DNA of 64,000 nt from NCBI RefSeq assembly GCF_020535405.1, contig NZ_CP085036.1, forward strand, positions 1,488,001-1,552,000, given 5' to 3'. A model generated the notes under the pieces. The model was not told the origin of the DNA. It ran no database searches and saw only the letters and a program-made list of their open reading frames with translations. Below are positions 18,471-27,648 of this stretch, one piece after another; position 1 is the first letter of the stretch; every line of letters starts with the position of its first letter. Both the position numbers and the translations under genes were made by a program. The DNA comes from Antiquaquibacter oligotrophicus. GTDB lineage: Bacteria > Actinomycetota > Actinomycetes > Actinomycetales > Microbacteriaceae.

Positions 18471-19244
18471 ATGGTTCTCGTTGACGGTCGTGTTGCGCGC
18501 CGCAAAGCCGAGCGCGCAGCCCGAAATCGCGTGACCGTCGTTGGTGTCCTCGGCGAGGTACTCATCACGGGCGGTGTGCTCGTCCTCGGGTTCCTCGGTT
18601 GGCAGATCTGGATCAACGACATCATCGAGGGCGACCACCAGACCCACCAGGCCACCGAACTCAGCGCGAGCTGGGACAAGGGTGAGGCCACCGTTGCCGC
18701 CCCTGCCGATCGCCCCGACCCGGGGCCTCCGCAGGTCGATGTGGCCCCCGGCAACGCTGAGCGGTTCGCGAACCTCATCGTTCCCCGTTTCGGCGCGGAC
18801 TACACGCGACCGATCGCCGAAGGTATCGGCGTCGACGATGTCCTCGCCTATGGAATCGGGCATTACCCCGACACCGCCATGCCCGGTGATGTCGGCAACT
18901 TCGCGGTCGCCGGCCACCGCACCGGGTGGGGCGCACCGCTCGCCGACATCGTCAACCTGCAGGTCGGTGACAGCATCTACATTGAGACCGAGGCCGGCTG
19001 GTACCGCTACATCTTCCGTTCGTCTGAGTACGTCATGCCGACCGGAGTCGAAGTCCTCGAGCCCGTTCCGCAGATCATCGGCCAGGACCCGACCGACCGA
19101 CTCATCACGCTCACGAGCTGCAACCCGCCCCTCACGGCCGCCGAGCGCGTCATCGCCTACGGCGTCTACGACACGTGGTACCCGCGTGCTGGCGGACCAC
19201 CGCCGGAGATCGCCGCAATCGCGCAGACCGTGGCGGCCGGCTGA
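18471..19244 (+). CDS. Class E sortase
   Basis: 257 residues. A basic N-terminus and one transmembrane helix (~20-45) anchor it; the extracellular sortase barrel spans ~95-240. The catalytic triad is visible: His149 (AGHRTGWG), Cys217 (TLTSCNPP) and Arg226 (AERVIAYG). The GHRTGWGAP and TSCNP spelling is typical of actinobacterial class E enzymes, which cut LAxTG signals between Thr and Gly and link the protein to lipid II. Two candidate substrates lie in this window: the LAFTG protein at 31480 and the LAVTG peptide at 56370. It is the first gene of a tightly overlapping trio with the small membrane protein and pabA. Confidence 0.93.
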   Translation: MVLVDGRVARRKAERAARNRVTVVGVLGEVLITGGVLVLGFLGWQIWINDIIEGDHQTHQATELSASWDKGEATVAAPADRPDPGPPQVDVAPGNAERFANLIVPRFGADYTRPIAEGIGVDDVLAYGIGHYPDTAMPGDVGNFAVAGHRTGWGAPLADIVNLQVGDSIYIETEAGWYRYIFRSSEYVMPTGVEVLEPVPQIIGQDPTDRLITLTSCNPPLTAAERVIAYGVYDTWYPRAGGPPPEIAAIAQTVAAG

Positions 19245-19408
19245 TGTACGCCGCGCTCTGGAGAGTGCTACCCGGCCCGTGGTGGGTCAAGCTCATCATC
19301 GTCCTCGTTCTCGCCGCGGCCGTCGTGTACGCTCTCATCTTCTGGGTGTTCCCGTGGGTCAATAGCCTGATCCCGACATCCGATGTGACCGTGGAGGGCC
19401 AAGGATGA
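19244..19408 (+). CDS. 54-residue single-pass membrane protein
   Basis: Starts at the ATG inside TGATG at the sortase stop and ends overlapping the next ATG, so it is coupled on both sides. MYAALWRVLPGPWWVKL leads into one hydrophobic helix (~18-42) with a short polar tail. The WRVLPGPWWVK motif recurs, as I recall, in small proteins at this locus in other actinobacteria, but no function is known. It may be a small partner of the sortase or divisome. A longer frame from 19175 overlaps the sortase and is not needed. Confidence 0.8.
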   Translation: MYAALWRVLPGPWWVKLIIVLVLAAAVVYALIFWVFPWVNSLIPTSDVTVEGQG

Positions 19409-20040
19409 CGCGTGTGCTCGTCGTGGACAACTACGACAGCTTCGTTTACACGCTCGGCGGCTACCTGCTGCAGTTGGGCGCCGAGACGACGGTCGTGCGC
19501 AACGACGACTTCACGGCATCCGATGCCCCGGCAGTGATCGCCGACTACGACGCCGTGCTGCTATCGCCCGGCCCCGGCACTCCGGCCGACGCCGGCGTGA
19601 GCATCCCGATCGTCAAGGCGGCCCTCGAGTCGGGGCAACCCCTCCTCGGGGTGTGCCTCGGCCATCAGGCCATCGCCGAGGCCATGGGCGCAACGGTCAC
19701 CCACGCCGAAGAACTCATGCACGGCAAGACCTCGCTCATCACCCACAATGACAGCGCGTTCTACGACGGTGTACCGCAGCCCTTCACAGCGACGCGTTAT
19801 CACTCGCTCGCCGTTGTCGATGACACCGTGCCAAGCGATCTCGTTGTGACATCCCGCACCGAGGGCGGCATCATCATGGGTTTGCAGCACGAGCAACTGC
19901 CCATCTACGGTGTGCAGTTCCACCCAGAATCGGTGCTCACCGAGGGTGGCTACCGGATGCTCGGCAACTGGCTCGCGACAGCGGGACTGCCCGAGGCTGC
20001 CGAGACCGCACGCGGCCTCACCCCTCTCGTCAAGGCCTAG
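19405..20040 (+). CDS. pabA: Class I glutamine amidotransferase (anthranilate / aminodeoxychorismate synthase component II)
   Basis: 211 residues, usual length for TrpG/PabA. It releases ammonia from glutamine for the chorismate-using partner in folate or tryptophan synthesis. Motifs: oxyanion strand SPGPGTP, nucleophile Cys84 in GVCLGHQA, and the His-Glu pair in QFHPESVLTEGG. No synthase component I gene is adjacent. Sequence alone cannot separate TrpG from PabA; the orthologue at this locus in mycobacteria is annotated trpG (Rv0013), and many enzymes serve both pathways. Four-base overlap with the upstream small gene. Confidence 0.9.
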   Translation: MTRVLVVDNYDSFVYTLGGYLLQLGAETTVVRNDDFTASDAPAVIADYDAVLLSPGPGTPADAGVSIPIVKAALESGQPLLGVCLGHQAIAEAMGATVTHAEELMHGKTSLITHNDSAFYDGVPQPFTATRYHSLAVVDDTVPSDLVVTSRTEGGIIMGLQHEQLPIYGVQFHPESVLTEGGYRMLGNWLATAGLPEAAETARGLTPLVKA

Positions 20041-20051
20041 CCGCTCGTCCC

Positions 20052-20071
20052 GCGGCGCGCGCTAGCGCCGC
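20052..20071. terminator. Short hairpin between convergent pabA and pknB
   Basis: GCGGCGC (20052-20058) and GCGCCGC (20065-20071) form a 7-bp stem in the 52-base convergent gap. Weak, with no U-run. Confidence 0.35.
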
Positions 20072-20092
20072 TCGGTGCTCGCGAACGCGTGG

Positions 20093-21820
20093 CTAGGAGC
20101 CGCCGCAGACGCGGAGAGTGATTTCGGATCGTTGCGGGTTCTCGCCCACAATCGATTGCGCTGCCACCGTGTTGCCGCTGCAGCTCAGATCCACTTGCAC
20201 GGTGATCGAGAGCTTGAGGGCGGTGAGGGTTGCGTTCGCCTCCGCGGTGGGCTGACCCGTGACATCCGGAATCTGCACCACCCCGTTCGAGACGAAGATG
20301 TTGACGACATCACCCTTGCGAATGATCGAACCGTCCGGTCGACGCTCGGCGTCGCCCTCGGGGTCGGTGCGAATCACGATGCCCGCGGCGACATCGGCCG
20401 AGAACTCCTGTGTTGTGGTCCCGTACACGAGACCCGCCGCTTCGATCGCGGCGATCGCATCGGCCTCTGGCACGTTGTTCAGATTCGGCATACGTACGGG
20501 CGTCTCACCGAGCGAGACGTACACCTTGATCTGGAAGCCGGGGTTCACCGTGATGCCGGGCTCGGGATCCGTGCGGATGATGGCACCCTCCGGCACCGTC
20601 GAGCTCGTCTCCGTGAACTTCTGCGGTACGAGGTTGGCCTCCTCGAGGGCGGTCGCGCCGTCCTCGTAGGACTGACCGATGATCTCCGGCACCGTGGTCG
20701 AGAGATTCGGGGCGAGCTGCGTGGGCGCGAGGTTGAGCGTCCAGAAGATCACGGCCGCGATGATCACAACGATCGCGACGATTCCCGCCCAGATCCACGC
20801 CACGGGCGGCCGGTTCTGCGTGTTGCGCAACCGGCTGTCGTTGTCCACGGTCAGCTGGCGCATCGTCGCCTCGGAGCCTGCGACGGATGTCGGGTTCACA
20901 CCGAACAGCGTGGAGTTGAAGTCCGTCGGCGCGAGCTGCTTGCGGGCGGGGACCTGGCCTGCGGCGGCTCGCTCGAGGTCCTCACGGAACTCCGCAGCGC
21001 TCTGGTAACGCTCGAAGCGATCTTTCGCGAGGGCTCGCAGAACAACGGCGTCGACCGCGGGAGAAACCTTGGGGTTGAGGGAACTCGGAGGCACGGCGGC
21101 CGAGTTCACGTGCTGGTAGGCGACCGAAACGGGGTTCTCGCCGCGGAACGGAGCACGCCCGGTGAGGAGCTCGAAGAGCACGATGCCCGTCGAGTACAGG
21201 TCGGATCGGGCATCCACCGTCTCACCGCGGGCCTGCTCGGGGGAGAAGTACTGGGCGGTGCCCACGATCGCGCTCGTCTCGGCGATCGTCGCGGAGGAAT
21301 CGGAGATCGCACGCGCGATACCGAAGTCCATGACCTTCACCTGACCGCTCGAGGTGACCATGATGTTGCCCGGCTTGATGTCGCGGTGCACAACGCCGGC
21401 CCGATGTGAGTACTCGAGGGCGGTCAGGACCTGCTCGACGATGCGCGCGGCCTCCGCGGGGTCGACCGGCCCGTCGGCGATGACATCGCGCAGGAGAATG
21501 CCGTCGACGTACTCCATGACGATGAAGGGGAGCAGGCTTTCGTGGCCGTTGCTTTCGCGCACGACCTCCTCGCCCGCGTCGAAGATGCGCACGATCGTGG
21601 GGTGCGCCATCTTCGCAGCATCCTGCGCCTCACGACGGAACCGCGTGCGAAAGGCGGGATCGGTGGCGAGGGTGGGCTTGAGGAGCTTGACCGCCACACG
21701 GCGGCCGAGGCGGGTGTCCATTCCGACGTGGACGTCAGACATGCCGCCGCGCCCGATCAGGTCGCCCAGTTCGTAACGCCCGGCGAGCAGACGTACGCCC
21801 TGTGCAACGCCCTCAGTCAC
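20093..21820 (-). CDS. pknB: Serine/threonine protein kinase PknB with PASTA repeats
   Basis: 575 residues, GTG start at 21820. Kinase domain ~16-280: glycine loop GRGGMSDV, Lys45 (VAVKLL), catalytic HRDIKPGN, DFGIA and an APE-region equivalent SPEQARGE. A juxtamembrane linker precedes one transmembrane helix (~335-362), then three extracellular PASTA repeats (~365-575), one fewer than the four of mycobacterial PknB. Known PASTA kinases sense lipid II or muropeptides and phosphorylate cell-division and wall-synthesis proteins including FHA proteins. The two cysteines in the last repeat (DLSCSG, RVCGG) could form a disulphide. Last gene of the seven-gene minus-strand locus. Confidence 0.96.
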   Translation of the reverse strand: MTEGVAQGVRLLAGRYELGDLIGRGGMSDVHVGMDTRLGRRVAVKLLKPTLATDPAFRTRFRREAQDAAKMAHPTIVRIFDAGEEVVRESNGHESLLPFIVMEYVDGILLRDVIADGPVDPAEAARIVEQVLTALEYSHRAGVVHRDIKPGNIMVTSSGQVKVMDFGIARAISDSSATIAETSAIVGTAQYFSPEQARGETVDARSDLYSTGIVLFELLTGRAPFRGENPVSVAYQHVNSAAVPPSSLNPKVSPAVDAVVLRALAKDRFERYQSAAEFREDLERAAAGQVPARKQLAPTDFNSTLFGVNPTSVAGSEATMRQLTVDNDSRLRNTQNRPPVAWIWAGIVAIVVIIAAVIFWTLNLAPTQLAPNLSTTVPEIIGQSYEDGATALEEANLVPQKFTETSSTVPEGAIIRTDPEPGITVNPGFQIKVYVSLGETPVRMPNLNNVPEADAIAAIEAAGLVYGTTTQEFSADVAAGIVIRTDPEGDAERRPDGSIIRKGDVVNIFVSNGVVQIPDVTGQPTAEANATLTALKLSITVQVDLSCSGNTVAAQSIVGENPQRSEITLRVCGGS

Positions 21821-21886
21821 GTGATAACTCCTCGTGGCAACCCGATATCTTCAGTCAGTGTAGCCGTCCCCCTTACGGCGGACCTG

Positions 21887-23554
21887 CTAGGAGACCGGGA
21901 TCGTTATCTGGTCGGAAACGGGCGACTCGAAGTCGGTGCACATCGCGGTGTAGGCCACCGTGACCGACCCGCCCGAGGCAGCCGTGATAACGAGGTCCAC
22001 AGCGGTTGCCGAGGGCGAGAGCGGGTTGCCGGAGCCGGCAAAGTCGGCTCCCGTGACCTGGAAGTTGAAACCACTCAACGCGTGGCCGCTCGGGCATCCG
22101 GAGTACGCAGGCCACGAGACCGTCAGGGCGTCACCGGTCTCATATGTGTCCGCCGGGAAGGTAGGCGCACCCGGCTTGGTGGCCTCGGGCGGCGGAATGG
22201 GTGTGTAGAACGTCACGACGATGACCTCGCCGATACGCACGTTTCCGCGCGGATTGACGGTGGCCGCCAGCCCCACCTGGTCCTCGCTCGGAGCCTGAGT
22301 GCCGTCGCGAGCCTCGAGAGTAAGCCCCTTGGCCTCGAGGATGCCGCGCACTTCGTCTTCGTTCTTGCCGAGGATCTCTGCCTCGTCGAGGAAGACGCGA
22401 TCGCTCTGAGTCTGCGTCGGGGTGGGTGTCGGAGTGCGTGACGGAGTGTTCGAGTTGCTCGGAGTGTTCGTGGGGCTCCCGCCGCCACCCGCTGGAGCCA
22501 GGATGGCGATCAGAATGCCAACGAGCACGACCGCCAGCAGGGAGACCAACGCGATGAGCACCCACGTCCACGGGTTGCGCTTCTTCGGCTCTTCGTCTGT
22601 TTCCGCCGGGTCGGCACCCGGGGCCGTCGCGAGCACTCGAGTTGCCTCGGTCGCCTGACCGAGCACCTGCGTCGCGGGGGCGGTACGCATAGTGCCGCCG
22701 AGCACACCGGGCACTGCCGCGGCTGCTGCCGCGACATCCCCCCGCCGCAGGGCCTGCGCGGCGCGCGCGAGGTGCGCTGCCGATGCCGGGCGGTCTGCAG
22801 GGTTCTTGGCGATGCACGCGTAAACGAGATTGCGCACCGGCTCGGGAACCGTCGCCGGGAGCTCCGGCGGCGTCTCGTTGATCTGCGCCATCGCGATCGC
22901 CACTTGCGATTCACCCGTGAACGGACGCTTACCCGCGAGGGCTTCGTACGCGACGATGCCGAGCGAGTAGATGTCGGTCGACGGGGATGCCGGATGCCCG
23001 CTCGCCTGCTCTGGCGAGAGATACTGCACCGTGCCCATGACCTGACCGGTGGCCGTCAGCGGAACCTGGTCCGCGATACGCGCGATGCCGAAGTCGGTGA
23101 TCTTGACCCGGCCGTCGGGCGTGATGAGCAGGTTGCCCGGCTTGATGTCGCGGTGCACGAGACCAGCGGCGTGCGCGGCCTGAAGTGCGAGTGCCGTCTG
23201 CGCGACGATATCGAGCACGCGGTCGGTCGGGAGCACACGCTCGCGCTCGAGGATCGAGCTTAGAGCCTCACCCGGCACGAGCTCCATAACGAGGAAGGCG
23301 CTGCCGTCCTCCTCGCCGTAATCGAAGACGTTGGCGATGCCCTCGTGGTTGACGAGAGCCGCGTGACGGGCTTCGGCGCGGAAGCGCTCGAGGAAGCCCG
23401 GGTCGCCCAGGTATTCGTCCTTGAGGATCTTGATGGCGACAGTGCGCCCGATCACGAGGTCGGTTGCCTGCCAGACCTCGCCCATGCCGCCGATGGCGAC
23501 GCGACTGGAGAGCTGGTATCGGCCCCCAAAGGTGAGCCCGCTGCTGGGTCTCAT
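21887..23554 (-). CDS. pknA: Serine/threonine protein kinase (PknA position) with PASTA-like and FN3-like ectodomain
   Basis: 555 residues. Kinase domain ~12-270: RVAIGGMGEVW loop, VAIKILK lysine, HRDIKPGN, DFGIARIA. A transmembrane helix lies near residues 350-372 (WVLIALVSLLAVVLVGILIA). The outside part has a Thr/Ser/Pro-rich stalk, a single PASTA-like domain (~395-465) and a C-terminal beta-sandwich resembling fibronectin type III with two cysteines (SGCPSG and TAMCTDF). Mycobacterial PknA has no such ectodomain, so this kinase may sense an extracellular ligand of its own. Its ATG overlaps the pbpA stop by four bases; a 66-base gap precedes pknB. Confidence 0.93.
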   Translation of the reverse strand: MRPSSGLTFGGRYQLSSRVAIGGMGEVWQATDLVIGRTVAIKILKDEYLGDPGFLERFRAEARHAALVNHEGIANVFDYGEEDGSAFLVMELVPGEALSSILERERVLPTDRVLDIVAQTALALQAAHAAGLVHRDIKPGNLLITPDGRVKITDFGIARIADQVPLTATGQVMGTVQYLSPEQASGHPASPSTDIYSLGIVAYEALAGKRPFTGESQVAIAMAQINETPPELPATVPEPVRNLVYACIAKNPADRPASAAHLARAAQALRRGDVAAAAAAVPGVLGGTMRTAPATQVLGQATEATRVLATAPGADPAETDEEPKKRNPWTWVLIALVSLLAVVLVGILIAILAPAGGGGSPTNTPSNSNTPSRTPTPTPTQTQSDRVFLDEAEILGKNEDEVRGILEAKGLTLEARDGTQAPSEDQVGLAATVNPRGNVRIGEVIVVTFYTPIPPPEATKPGAPTFPADTYETGDALTVSWPAYSGCPSGHALSGFNFQVTGADFAGSGNPLSPSATAVDLVITAASGGSVTVAYTAMCTDFESPVSDQITIPVS

Positions 23555-25005
23555 CTGAATAGCACCGCCTCAAGTACTCTTTGTGCGATTGGTGCGGCGA
23601 TCTGGTTTCCGGAGCCGGACTGACCCAGTCCGCCACCGTTCTCCACGACCACCGCAACGGCAACCTGTGGGTCGTTCGCCGGAGCGAAACCGGTGAACCA
23701 GAGTGTGTACGGTTCGTCAGAACCGTTCTCCGCTGTACCCGTCTTACCCGCGACGTCGACTCCATCTATTCTGGCATTACTGGCCGCGCCGTTCGCGACA
23801 GAGTCGACCATCATTTGCGTAACGGACGCCGCCGTCTGCTCGCTCGTCGAACGACGGAACTCCTCGGGCTCGAACTGCTCGATCACCCGAAGGTCCGGCG
23901 CGACGATTCGCTCGACGAGGTTCGGCCGCATGAGCGATCCGCCGTTGGCGATCGCCGAGGAGACCATCGCCATCTGGAGCGGAGAGGCGCGGACATCCGA
24001 CTGTCCGAACGCCGACAGCATCGTCTGCGGATCGTCCAGGGCGCGAGGGTAGGTGCTCGCCGCCGCGACCAGCGGGGTCGCGATCTCCTCGTTGAATCCG
24101 AACTTGTTGGCCTGGTCGCGGATGACCTGCCCGTCGAGCTCCAGGCCGAGTTCGGCGAACGGGATGTTGCAGGAGAGGCTCAGCGCACGGGCCAGCGAAA
24201 CGGTTGCAGTGCCACCGCACACATCACCCCCCGAGTTGGTGATGACGTTCGAACTCTGCGGGAGCTGCAGCTGTGCCGGGTTGGGGAACTCCGACTCCGG
24301 CGTGAAGCGGCCGGATTCGAGGGCGGCAGCGGCAACCACGAGCTTGAAGGTCGATCCCGGTGGGTTCAGGTCGCCCGAGATCGTGCGGTTGAAGAGGGGG
24401 CCGGCCGGGTCAGCGAGGAGGGCCTCGTAGGTGGCGATCACGCCCTCACTGTTATGAACCGCGAGCAGGTTCGGGTCATACGTTGGCTTGGAGACCATCG
24501 CGATGATCTCACCGGTCTTCGGGCGCATGGCGATCACGGCGCCCGTTTGGTCGCCGAGGGCATCCCACGCGGCCTGCTGGACGGCGCCATCGATCGTGAG
24601 CTCGACAGAGGCACCCTTGGGGTTCTGACCGGTGAGGATGGCGTTGATCTGGTCGAGGAACTGCGAGTTCGACGTGCCGGAGAGGTAGTCGTTGAGCGCG
24701 CCCTCGATTCCGGTGTTGCCCTGGTTGAGGGTGAAGTACCCGGTGACGGGCGCGTACAGCAACGGGTTCGTGTACGTGCGCTGGAACTTGTACTCGTCAT
24801 CGGTTGGCACCGAAACCGCGATGGGTTGGCCGTCGACCAGGATCGGACCACGCTCGGCCGAATAACTGTCGTAGAGAGTGCGGCTGTTGCGGTCATCCGC
24901 CCGCAGGGAATCCGACGTGATGACCTGAATGAGCATCGTCGACGTGAACAGGGCGAGGAACATCGCGAGGACAACAATGCTGACGCGCTTGAGTTCTTTG
25001 TTCAT
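23551..25005 (-). CDS. pbpA: Class B penicillin-binding protein PbpA
   Basis: 484 residues. One N-terminal transmembrane helix (~8-30), a dimerisation region, and a transpeptidase domain with all three motifs: Ser218 in PGSTFK, SCN at 277-279 and KTG at 420-422. It cross-links peptidoglycan in partnership with the SEDS glycosyltransferase encoded immediately upstream (25002-26432), whose stop overlaps its start by four bases. The pair is the division/elongation synthase regulated by PknA/PknB at this locus in actinobacteria. Confidence 0.96.
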   Translation of the reverse strand: MNKELKRVSIVVLAMFLALFTSTMLIQVITSDSLRADDRNSRTLYDSYSAERGPILVDGQPIAVSVPTDDEYKFQRTYTNPLLYAPVTGYFTLNQGNTGIEGALNDYLSGTSNSQFLDQINAILTGQNPKGASVELTIDGAVQQAAWDALGDQTGAVIAMRPKTGEIIAMVSKPTYDPNLLAVHNSEGVIATYEALLADPAGPLFNRTISGDLNPPGSTFKLVVAAAALESGRFTPESEFPNPAQLQLPQSSNVITNSGGDVCGGTATVSLARALSLSCNIPFAELGLELDGQVIRDQANKFGFNEEIATPLVAAASTYPRALDDPQTMLSAFGQSDVRASPLQMAMVSSAIANGGSLMRPNLVERIVAPDLRVIEQFEPEEFRRSTSEQTAASVTQMMVDSVANGAASNARIDGVDVAGKTGTAENGSDEPYTLWFTGFAPANDPQVAVAVVVENGGGLGQSGSGNQIAAPIAQRVLEAVLFR

Positions 25006-26432
25006 CGTGCCACCACCACACTGTTCTCGGCCGGCTGGTCGATCACGAGGAGGGGCTGATTACGCACGGAATCCGACAGTCGCAGCAGGAGGGCTGCGAT
25101 CAGCCAGTTGGCCACGAGCGAGGACCCACCCGCCGCGAGGAAGGGCGTCGTGAGTCCCGTGAGGGGGATGACACGAGTGACGCCACCGATGACAACAAAA
25201 ACCTGAAGCGCGATGACGAAGGCGAGCCCGACACCCAGGAGACGGCCGAAGTCATCCTGCCCGGCGAACCCGATCCGGAAGCCGCGTGCAACGAACAGCA
25301 GGTACAGCGCGAGGATCGCGAAGAGACCGATGAGACCCAACTCCTCGCCGAGGGCGGCAATGATGTAGTCGCTCTCCGCGAGGGGTGTGATGTCGGGTCG
25401 GCCGCGACCGAGACCCGTGCCGAGGAGTCCGCCGTTGGCGAGCCCGAAGAGGCCCTGAACGAGCTGATAGCTGCCGCCGATTGCATCGAAGTTCTCGGGG
25501 TTGAAGGGGTCGAGCCACGCGTCAACGCGACCGCCGACGTAACTCAGCGTGCGACTGGCGACGAAAGCGCCGAGCGCGAAGAGCGAGAGGCCCAACACGA
25601 TCCAACTCGAGCGGCCCGTTGCCACGTAGAGCATGACGAGGAAGAGACCGAAATACAGGAGGGCCGTTCCGAGGTCGCGCTGGACCACGAGCACAACCAT
25701 CGACGCCGCGAAAACCACAAGGATCGGCCCGAGGTCGCGCGGCCGCGGGAGCTGCATACCGAGGAACTTGCGGCCCACCATCGACAGCGAATCCCGCGCC
25801 GTCACCAGGTAGCCCGCGAAGAAGATCGCCAGCGCCACCTTGCCAAGCTCACCCGGCTGGAAGGAGAACGGACCGATCTCGATCCACAGTCGCGCTCCAT
25901 TGCGCTCGTCGCCGATGACCGGAAGCATCGGCAGAAGCAGCAGCACGATGCCGCTGAACATGGCGATGAAGCGGTAGCGCTGCAGCACGCGGTGGTTGCG
26001 GATGATCACGAGGGCGGCTCCCGCAACAACGATCGCAATCGCCGTCCACACGATCTGACGGATGCCCGCGCTATCCCACCCCGAATAGCCCTCCGCGATG
26101 TCGAGCCGGTAGATCATCGCGATACCGAGACCGTTGAGCACGGTGATGATCGGGAGGATGAGCGGATCAGCGTCACGCGCGACGATCCGCAACGTCACGT
26201 GCACACCCAGGATGAGCACCGCGAGCACGGCGACGAGGCTCAGGATGCTCGGATCGATGGTGCCGAGGGCCCCGAGCTGCACGAGAACGACCGCGCCGAA
26301 CACGATGGCGAGAGCCACCACGAGGATGAGTAGCTCGATGTTCCTCAATCGCGCCGGCTCGCGGAGCTTCAGGCGGATCGAGGTCGTGAACGGCGTGCGC
26401 TCCGTGTCAGGGCTCTGTGCGGGCATCCGCAA
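25002..26432 (-). CDS. rodA: SEDS-family peptidoglycan glycosyltransferase (FtsW/RodA type)
   Basis: 476 residues with about ten to twelve transmembrane helices. Family hallmarks include QRDLGTALLYFGLFLVMLY, the long extracellular loop around WLDPFNPEN, and the terminal GLTTPFLAAGGSSLVANW block. SEDS proteins polymerise lipid II with a cognate class B PBP, here PbpA. The start overlaps the end of pstP by about 26 bases; an alternative ATG two codons later is equally good. Whether it acts in elongation or division cannot be told from sequence; gene order corresponds to Rv0017c (rodA). Confidence 0.95.
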   Translation of the reverse strand: MRMPAQSPDTERTPFTTSIRLKLREPARLRNIELLILVVALAIVFGAVVLVQLGALGTIDPSILSLVAVLAVLILGVHVTLRIVARDADPLILPIITVLNGLGIAMIYRLDIAEGYSGWDSAGIRQIVWTAIAIVVAGAALVIIRNHRVLQRYRFIAMFSGIVLLLLPMLPVIGDERNGARLWIEIGPFSFQPGELGKVALAIFFAGYLVTARDSLSMVGRKFLGMQLPRPRDLGPILVVFAASMVVLVVQRDLGTALLYFGLFLVMLYVATGRSSWIVLGLSLFALGAFVASRTLSYVGGRVDAWLDPFNPENFDAIGGSYQLVQGLFGLANGGLLGTGLGRGRPDITPLAESDYIIAALGEELGLIGLFAILALYLLFVARGFRIGFAGQDDFGRLLGVGLAFVIALQVFVVIGGVTRVIPLTGLTTPFLAAGGSSLVANWLIAALLLRLSDSVRNQPLLVIDQPAENSVVVAR

Positions 26433-27645
26433 GCTCCTCGACGATGCGCTTGGCGTCCAACAGGTCGGAGGCGTTCATGGTCGACTCGACCTGGCTGCGC
26501 AGGTAAGGGGGAAGGGTGTCGAGTTCGATGGTGGTCTGCTCGTAGATGTGGGAGAGCTGGATCGGACCGATGTCCTGCTGCACCCCCTGGTAGATCGCGA
26601 CGCGACCGTCGGACTCGCCGACGAAGAAGTGGCGCTGAGTGAACTGGTAACCCGCGAGCGCCGAGAACACGATCGCGGCGATCGCTACCACCAAGAACAC
26701 CAACCACGTCACGCGGCGTCGACGCGCGCGCTTGCGATCCTCCTGAATGAGGGCCTGGAGGTAGTCGTCTGACTCCGGTTCGAAGTGGCTGTCGTCGGGC
26801 GGTGTCGCCTTGAGCGGGTGAAGGAGCAGGCTCGGCAGGCGCATGGCGCGACGCTCGATCTCCCCGCCGAACGACAGGGGGAGGGCGGCCGAACCGACGG
26901 TCGTCGGCGGCTCGAAGGAGTCGTCACCGGAATCGTCGACATCGACGACAACGATCGTGACGTTGTCGGGGGCGCCCTGATCGAGGCTCTCCTTGACGAG
27001 ACGGTCGGCGGCCTCACGTGCGGACGGCACCGTGCGCAGAATCGCCGCGATCTTCTCCTCACCGACGAAGCTCGAGAGCCCGTCGGAGCACAGGAGCCAA
27101 CGATCGCCGGGACGAGTGTCGAGTACGGAGGTGTCGATCTCGGGTGAGGCATCCACGTCGCCGAGAACACGCATGAGCACGGAGCGGCGAGGATGCACGG
27201 CCGCCTCGTCTGGCGTGATGCGTCCGCTATCGACGAGCCGCTGCACAAACGTGTGGTCTGTCGTTACCTGCTCGAGGTCGCCATCGCGGAAACGGTACAC
27301 ACGAGAGTCGCCGATGTGGGCGATCGCGACCTTGTCGCCGACGCGGAGCATGCCGCTCACCGTTGTGCCCATGCCCGTGAGCTCGCTGTGCTCGAACACG
27401 GTCTCGGCGAGGAGCGAGTTCGCCGAGAGCAGGGCCGACTTGAGCGCGTACTCTGCGTCGTGCGGCGACGTGTACGCCTGGTCGGTTTCGGCAATGCGCT
27501 TGACAGCGATGGCCGAGGCAACGTCGCCACCGGCGTGACCACCCATGCCATCGGCCACAACAAACAGGTAGCGGCCAGCGTAGGCGCTGTCCTGGTTGTT
27601 GGAGCGGACCTTTCCGACGTGGGAGACCGCTGCGGTGCGCGACAT
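26407..27645 (-). CDS. pstP: PP2C-family Ser/Thr phosphatase PstP
   Basis: 412 residues. The PP2C domain (~5-235) shows the metal-binding motifs: VRSNNQD, VVADGMGGHAGGDVAS, AHIGDSRVYRF, LLCSDGLS and GAPDNVT. A cytoplasmic linker leads to one transmembrane helix (~312-335, RVTWLVFLVVAIAAIVFSAL) and a small extracellular domain. Known PstP reverses phosphorylation by PknA/PknB. Three bases separate it from fhaB upstream. Confidence 0.96.
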   Translation of the reverse strand: MSRTAAVSHVGKVRSNNQDSAYAGRYLFVVADGMGGHAGGDVASAIAVKRIAETDQAYTSPHDAEYALKSALLSANSLLAETVFEHSELTGMGTTVSGMLRVGDKVAIAHIGDSRVYRFRDGDLEQVTTDHTFVQRLVDSGRITPDEAAVHPRRSVLMRVLGDVDASPEIDTSVLDTRPGDRWLLCSDGLSSFVGEEKIAAILRTVPSAREAADRLVKESLDQGAPDNVTIVVVDVDDSGDDSFEPPTTVGSAALPLSFGGEIERRAMRLPSLLLHPLKATPPDDSHFEPESDDYLQALIQEDRKRARRRRVTWLVFLVVAIAAIVFSALAGYQFTQRHFFVGESDGRVAIYQGVQQDIGPIQLSHIYEQTTIELDTLPPYLRSQVESTMNASDLLDAKRIVEELADARTEP

Positions 27646-27648
27646 CCG

